Below, piece after piece: positions 59,871 to 64,000 of a DNA stretch of 64,000 nt. The stretch's first letter is position 1, and the number at the start of each line of letters is the position of its first letter. The DNA comes from Desulfospira sp963664655 (GTDB taxonomy: Bacteria > Desulfobacterota > Desulfobacteria > Desulfobacterales > Desulfobacteraceae), in NCBI GenBank assembly GCA_963664655.2, contig CAXXHM010000001.1, forward strand, positions 682,001 through 746,000, read 5' to 3'. A program made the translations under genes and the position numbers. A model generated the notes under the pieces. That model did no database searches. It was not told where the DNA came from and saw only the letters and a program-made list of their open reading frames with translations.

Positions 59871-60410
59871 TCAGGCCGGTTCCTGTCCCCCGTAACGGTT
59901 ATAAAACACCTTGTCATAGGGAAGCGATGTTTTAGAATGCCCCGCCTTTTTTTCATCCGGGTAACCAATGGCGATGATGGATGCCACGCGCCAGGTATCC
60001 GGCAGTTCCAAAAGATCCTTGATGTAATCATCGGCTGATTTGTGTTCACCGTGCATGCGCTTGCGGACCTGGCTCCAGCAGGACCCTAAGCCCAGATCTT
60101 CTGCGGCCAGCTGGATGAAAATAGCGGCAATGCTGGTATCTTCCACCCAGACATCACTTTGGCCGGTATCGGCGCAGACAACCATGGCCAGGGGCGCTTT
60201 GCCAACAAAAGAGGCGCCATGGGGCTTTGCCTTTGACAGTTTTTCCAGCAGGCCAGGATCCTCCACAACAATGAAACGCCAGGGGTTGATGCTGCGCGAT
60301 GACGGGGACCGCAATGCCGCTTCAATGAGCTTTTCCCGAACTTCAGGGGCTATTTTTTGGGAGGTAAATTTTCGGATGCTTCGCCTTTTTTCAATCAGTT
60401 CAATAAACAT
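59871..60410 (-). CDS. Nitroreductase-family flavoprotein
   Basis: The 179-residue protein starts MFIELIEKRRSIRKFTSQKI and includes AALRSPSSRSINPWRFIVVED (FMN-binding), PLAMVVCADTGQSDVWVEDTSIAAIFIQLAAEDLGLGSCW and ASIIAIGYPDEKK. FMN-dependent oxidoreductases of this type act on nitro compounds, quinones or flavin intermediates. The substrate is not known. Copy B of the structured repeat lies about 125 bases upstream, in the same orientation. AAAGGAA precedes the ATG. Confidence 0.92.
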   Translation of the reverse strand: MFIELIEKRRSIRKFTSQKIAPEVREKLIEAALRSPSSRSINPWRFIVVEDPGLLEKLSKAKPHGASFVGKAPLAMVVCADTGQSDVWVEDTSIAAIFIQLAAEDLGLGSCWSQVRKRMHGEHKSADDYIKDLLELPDTWRVASIIAIGYPDEKKAGHSKTSLPYDKVFYNRYGGQEPA

Positions 60411-60536
60411 AACGGCTGATTCCTTTCAAGTTGATATTTTAAATCAATGGTTGTTTTTTATAACCAAGACGGATAATCTTTACCTTATATGAAATGAGCA
60501 TATTTCTCCAATACAGACGAAACATTCATTATTTAA

Positions 60537-60650
60537 TAACGGCCATCCCCCAAAGGACAGAAACCGGGCCGCCTTGGTTATCCCACCAAGCACCGCCCAC
60601 AACAAATATTGAAAGTCTTCTCAGGACCTTAGTGAGACTTTCTTATAAAA
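60537..60650 (-). repeat. Structured leader-like repeat, copy B
   Basis: It is almost identical to copy A (12564-12678), with TTGG-TGGGATAA-CCAA inside the GGGC/GCCC stem. On the minus strand it is preceded by AAGCCC-TGT-GGGCTT-G-TTTTTTT, a terminator-like stem. The remaining intergenic DNA (60411-60737) shows no gene. The position ahead of the nitroreductase gene parallels copy A ahead of urtA. Confidence 0.8.
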
Positions 60651-60737
60651 AAACAAGCCCACAGGGCTTAAATTTCAAGGCTGTCAGGGCATAAAACCAC
60701 CCTGCCGGATATAAACGCCGCCGCTTGGAGAATAACA

Positions 60738-61601
60738 ATGAACACAAAACAGGGCCGGTCTTTGAGGTGCCTGGCGTTTGCTCATTTGCTGTCTGCCGTT
60801 TGGATACTTTTCATCACTGGGCAGGGCCTGGCCGAAGAACAACCAGAATTATGGATACACCCGTACCTCCCGGCCACAGAAATTATCAAAAAATTTGCCC
60901 CCCTGGCCGCTTACCTGAGTGAAAAAACCGGCCAGACCTTTCAGGTCAAGGTTTCCAAAACCTATCAGTCCCACATTGAGGCCGTTGGGCAGGGCTTCAT
61001 TGACATGGCTTACCTGGGCCCGGCCTCTTATGTCAAGCTTGTTCAAAATTTCGGGGCACAACGGCTGCTGGCCTGCCTGGAAATTAACGGGAAGCCGTAT
61101 TTTCACGGAATTATCACGGCAAGAAAAGATTCCCCCATCACCGCACTTGAGCAGCTTGCCGGCAAAAAATTTGCCTTCAGTGACCCGAATTCCACCATGG
61201 GCCATCTGGTTCCAAGATATATGTTATGGGAAAAAGGGGTTTCCATTGAACGATTAAAAAAAGCCGACTTTTTAAATTCCCACCATGATGTCGCCCTTGG
61301 GGTTTTGGGGGGGTACTATGACGCCGGCGGACTAAAAGAAGAGGTCTTTTACGAATACAAAAACCGGGGGTTAAAACTGCTGGCCCAGAGTCCGCCCATT
61401 GCCGAACATCTCTTTGTGGCCGGTAAAAACCTTGAAATCTGCGCTGCAGAAGAAATTCGCGGGCTTCTGATCAACTTGAAGGACAAACCGGTGCTTACCG
61501 CTATCAAACCAACGGTAACAGGGCTGGTCACGGTAACCGATGCCGACTATGAAACCCTGCGCCGCGTCCTTGAGCGGTTCAACACCCCCGCCCCGGAGTA
61601 A
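60738..61601 (+). CDS. PhnD-like periplasmic binding protein
   Basis: The 287-residue protein has a signal peptide (ending ITGQGLAEE) and the phosphate/phosphite/phosphonate-binding fold: FAPLAAYLSEKTGQTFQVKVSKTYQSHIEAVGQGFIDMAYLGPASYVKL, GIITARKDSPITALEQLAGKKFAFSDPNSTMGHLVPRYML and VALGVLGGYYDAGGLKEEV. No ABC permease or ATPase follows; a histidine kinase begins 6 bases later, so it probably serves as that kinase's ligand sensor. A GGAGA site lies 7 bases before the ATG. Confidence 0.9.
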   Translation: MNTKQGRSLRCLAFAHLLSAVWILFITGQGLAEEQPELWIHPYLPATEIIKKFAPLAAYLSEKTGQTFQVKVSKTYQSHIEAVGQGFIDMAYLGPASYVKLVQNFGAQRLLACLEINGKPYFHGIITARKDSPITALEQLAGKKFAFSDPNSTMGHLVPRYMLWEKGVSIERLKKADFLNSHHDVALGVLGGYYDAGGLKEEVFYEYKNRGLKLLAQSPPIAEHLFVAGKNLEICAAEEIRGLLINLKDKPVLTAIKPTVTGLVTVTDADYETLRRVLERFNTPAPE

Positions 61602-61607
61602 ACCGCC

Positions 61608-63743
61608 ATGACCGAAAAATTTACTTATCCCAAAGCCGTTATTGCGTTTATCACCGCATTTGCGCTTTTTCTGGCTGCCATGGACGTGCTGCTGGTGTTA
61701 CAGGAAAAAAAAGAACTTTATACAGCATTTGACCATCAGGCACAAAATGAACTGGCCCTTATCGGCACATTTATCACAGAACCTTTATTGAAGCATCAGT
61801 ATGCCGTTGTGGAACAGGTTATCCTTCAATGGGGAGAAAAAAAGCCGGAAATTATAGCCCTGGAGGCCTTTTCCCCTGAAAAATATTCCCTTGCCAGATT
61901 TGAACGCCCTGCCCTTCAAACGGCAGGCAGATCTTTTAAACAGGCTGTCTCCTTTATGGAGCGCGATCTGCTTGAACTGGTGCTTGAAAAAGATTCATCG
62001 GCCATTGAATCTCATTTAAAGGAATTTCGGCGCCATCTGATTTTCAGGTCTTTTTTTGCCCTGGGCGTTTTTGGAACAATCTTATGGGTTATCCTTAAAC
62101 GATTTGCCTTAAAACCATTGGAAAAGGAAGTCAAACGGCGCCAGCAGGTTGAACGGCAGCTGCAAAAAGCCCATGACCATTTAGAATCCAAAGTAAAGCA
62201 AAGGACATTGGAGCTTTCAAATCAAAAAGAGCGGCTTTCCGTTACCTTGCGAAGTATCGGCGACGGCGTCATCACCACTGATGTTGAGGGGCGGATCATC
62301 CTGATGAATCAAATGGCAGAGGAACTGACGGGCTTTCAGAACGAGACGGCTGTGGGACAGCACTTAGACAGGGTATTTAATATCATCAATACAAAAACCG
62401 GGGCGCCCTGTGAAAGCCCGGTTTACGAAGTGATGGCCACCGGCCGGATTGCCGGACATTCAAAATACCGGGTACTTCTGGCCAAAGACGGCTCCAAACG
62501 AAGCATTGCAGACAGCGGGGCGCTGATTAGGGACAAAGAGGGCGGGATCATCGGGGTTGTAGTGGTTTTCAAGGATATAACAGACCAGCTGCGCATGGAA
62601 CAGGAGCTGGCCAAAGTTGAGAAGCTCAAATCCATCGGTATTCTTGCCGGCGGCATTGCCCATGATTTTAATAATATACTGGCTGCGATTCTGGGAAATC
62701 TGGACCTGGCCGTCCTTGATCACAGTTTAAATGAAAGCACCAAAAATTTGCTGGTAAAGGCGGAAAAAGCGTCATTGAGGGCAAAGGACCTGACCCGGCA
62801 GTTGTTGACCTTTTCCCGGGGGGGAGAGCCGGTAACGGAAATATCGAGTCTGGAAAACATCATTAAGGATTCCGCCGGATTTGTCCTGCCCGGTCATAAA
62901 GTCAATTGCCAATTTGAAATCCCCGAAGACCTATGGCTGGTGGATGTTGACAAAGGACAGATCAGCCAGGTCATCCAGAATATTGTTTTAAATGCCGGCC
63001 ATGCCATGCCTGACGGCGGAACCATTACCATCAGCTGCGCCAATACGGTTCTGGAAAAAGGGCATGGGCTTCCTTTGCCCCGGGGCAAATATGTGAAGAT
63101 CCGTATCAAAGATACAGGGACCGGCATTCCGGGTGACGTGATGGAGAACATATTTGATCCTTATTTTTCCACCAAAGCGGAGGGTAGCGGCCTTGGCCTT
63201 GCCATCACCCATTCCATCATTACAAAGCATGGCGGCCATATTTTTGCAGATTCCGAACCGGGAAGGGGAACCACCTTTACCATCTATCTTCCCTGGTCTG
63301 AAAAGGGAAAAGAGCCGGACCGGAAACGGCCTGTTAAAAGGGCGGTGCCGTCCAAAGCCAATATCCTGCTGATGGATGATGAAAAAATGGTCCGGTCTGC
63401 GGTCAAGGGAATGCTGACCCGGTTAGGCCATGACGCCGTCATTTGTGAAAACGGAGAGGCGGCCATCACCCTTTATCGCAAAGAAATGGAGGCCCGCCAT
63501 CCCTTTGATCTGGTGATCATGGATCTTACCATTCCGGGCGGCATGGGAGGTGAGCAGGCTGCCCGGGAAATTCTGAACCTTGACCCGGCCGCCCGGCTGA
63601 TTGTGTCCAGCGGTTATTCCAACAGTCCTGTGATGGCATCTTATCACGCATATGGATTTTCAGCGGCCATTGTCAAACCCTACCTGCTCAGGGAATTATC
63701 CGACACCCTGGACCAGGTGCTGGGCCGGGGCCGGGACCTTTAA
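61608..63743 (+). CDS. Hybrid sensor histidine kinase with PAS and receiver domains
   Basis: The 711-residue protein has a periplasmic sensor between two helices (about 10-28 and 147-163), a coiled coil (about 170-212), a PAS domain (about 215-330, RSIGDGVITTDVEGRIILMNQMAEELTGF), the HisKA motif GGIAHDFNNILAAILGNLDLA with His about 351, HATPase boxes (NIVLNAGHAM, IKDTGTGIPGDVMENIFDPYFSTKAEGSGLGLA) and a C-terminal receiver (ILLMDDEKMVRSAVKGML, DLVIMDLTIPGG with Asp about 639). The neighbouring PhnD-like protein is likely its periplasmic partner. No output regulator is in view. Confidence 0.94.
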   Translation: MTEKFTYPKAVIAFITAFALFLAAMDVLLVLQEKKELYTAFDHQAQNELALIGTFITEPLLKHQYAVVEQVILQWGEKKPEIIALEAFSPEKYSLARFERPALQTAGRSFKQAVSFMERDLLELVLEKDSSAIESHLKEFRRHLIFRSFFALGVFGTILWVILKRFALKPLEKEVKRRQQVERQLQKAHDHLESKVKQRTLELSNQKERLSVTLRSIGDGVITTDVEGRIILMNQMAEELTGFQNETAVGQHLDRVFNIINTKTGAPCESPVYEVMATGRIAGHSKYRVLLAKDGSKRSIADSGALIRDKEGGIIGVVVVFKDITDQLRMEQELAKVEKLKSIGILAGGIAHDFNNILAAILGNLDLAVLDHSLNESTKNLLVKAEKASLRAKDLTRQLLTFSRGGEPVTEISSLENIIKDSAGFVLPGHKVNCQFEIPEDLWLVDVDKGQISQVIQNIVLNAGHAMPDGGTITISCANTVLEKGHGLPLPRGKYVKIRIKDTGTGIPGDVMENIFDPYFSTKAEGSGLGLAITHSIITKHGGHIFADSEPGRGTTFTIYLPWSEKGKEPDRKRPVKRAVPSKANILLMDDEKMVRSAVKGMLTRLGHDAVICENGEAAITLYRKEMEARHPFDLVIMDLTIPGGMGGEQAAREILNLDPAARLIVSSGYSNSPVMASYHAYGFSAAIVKPYLLRELSDTLDQVLGRGRDL

Positions 63744-63754
63744 CCCGTTAACCG

Positions 63755-64000
63755 TCACCGGTTCTTTAAAATATGCTCGGCCAGCTGGGCAAAGCCCATT
63801 CCCCCCTCCCCTTTTGTGACAAACCCAGGGGTAACCCTGAGCTGATCTTCAAAATTCAAGATATTGTTCACCCCGACGGAGATGGGGAAATACTCAAACA
63901 TGGGTTCGTCATTGGGAGAATCGCCGCAGAAAACGCATCTGTTTTTTTCTTTGTCCAGGTCCATGCCCCAAAGCCGGCCGGCCATTTTCCGGGTCATGTC
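63755..64000 (-). CDS. HAD-superfamily hydrolase (5' end outside window)
   Basis: The visible C-terminal 81 codons contain CVFCGDSPNDEPMFEYFPISVGVNNI, the Asp motif III/IV of class IIB HAD phosphatases similar to mannosyl-3-phosphoglycerate phosphatase and related enzymes, then VTKGEGGMGFAQLAEHIL. The protein start is beyond the right edge, so the exact family cannot be given. Confidence 0.75.
   Translation of the reverse strand, partial: DMTRKMAGRLWGMDLDKEKNRCVFCGDSPNDEPMFEYFPISVGVNNILNFEDQLRVTPGFVTKGEGGMGFAQLAEHILKNR

Noticed and set aside
1..64000. tRNA and rRNA genes
   Set aside because: No cloverleaf or rRNA-like segment was recognised in the gaps read by eye; a covariance-model scan would be decisive.

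Overview
The window looks like a chromosomal segment of a sulfate-reducing deltaproteobacterium of the Desulfobacterales type (Desulfobacter/Desulfobacula relatives). This is an inference from gene content: a complete urea ABC transporter plus urease operon, several PEP-CTERM surface proteins, a CooC-type nickel ATPase, an FmdE-like protein, an AmrS radical SAM enzyme, a peptide/nickel-type ABC importer, and many dispersed palindromic and simple-sequence repeats between genes. Most genes are GC-rich, start with clear Shine-Dalgarno sites and are tightly packed. No rRNA, tRNA, CRISPR array or intact transposase was seen.

Layout. 1-1.6 kb: the end of an iron-type alcohol dehydrogenase and a four-helix-bundle protein carrying an internal 9-nt minisatellite. 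1.6-12.7 kb (minus strand): a single urea module, urtABCDE followed by ureD-A-B-C-E-F-G, behind a possible sigma-54 promoter and a structured leader repeat. A 146-nt palindrome sits between ureB and ureC. 13.2-18.5 kb (minus): serB, a DUF89 phosphatase, a CCA nucleotidyltransferase, amrS and a methyltransferase. 18.6-24.1 kb (minus): CooC, DUF4197, AsmA and a two-gene PEP-CTERM operon behind a near-perfect sigma-54 promoter. 24.6-30.6 kb (minus): an FmdE-like protein and a complete peptide/nickel-type ABC importer whose fused ATPase has a His-rich insert. 30.9-36.1 kb: a TetR regulator divergent from an RND efflux adaptor/pump pair.

36.1-48.3 kb is the most accessory-looking part. It holds two short cargo genes, each bracketed by directly repeated palindromic elements (58/59 bp around a small membrane protein, 103 bp around a GNAT acetyltransferase), a NYN-LOTUS protein, an FadH-like flavin reductase with its TetR regulator and operator, a PEP-CTERM cysteine-protease-like gene broken by one in-frame TAA, a 1398-residue membrane protein of unknown function and a SEC-C protein. 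48.3-64 kb returns to ordinary content: HemW, a second radical SAM protein, alkaline phosphatase behind a structured leader, YibE/F, another PEP-CTERM protein, a GAF/HD-GYP protein, the biotin module birA-bioY-bioM-bioN, a nitroreductase, a PhnD-like binding protein paired with a hybrid histidine kinase, and the end of a HAD hydrolase.

Themes. Nickel is a plausible common thread: urease with its chaperones, CooC, and a possible nickel importer. Nitrogen limitation probably controls urea use. The unusual signal is in the repeats. At least six gene ends lie on or inside repeat elements that supply the stop codon. One palindrome family shows compensatory base changes between its two copies. Two repeat families bracket cargo genes without any transposase in view. 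No function given for the repeats goes beyond inference.
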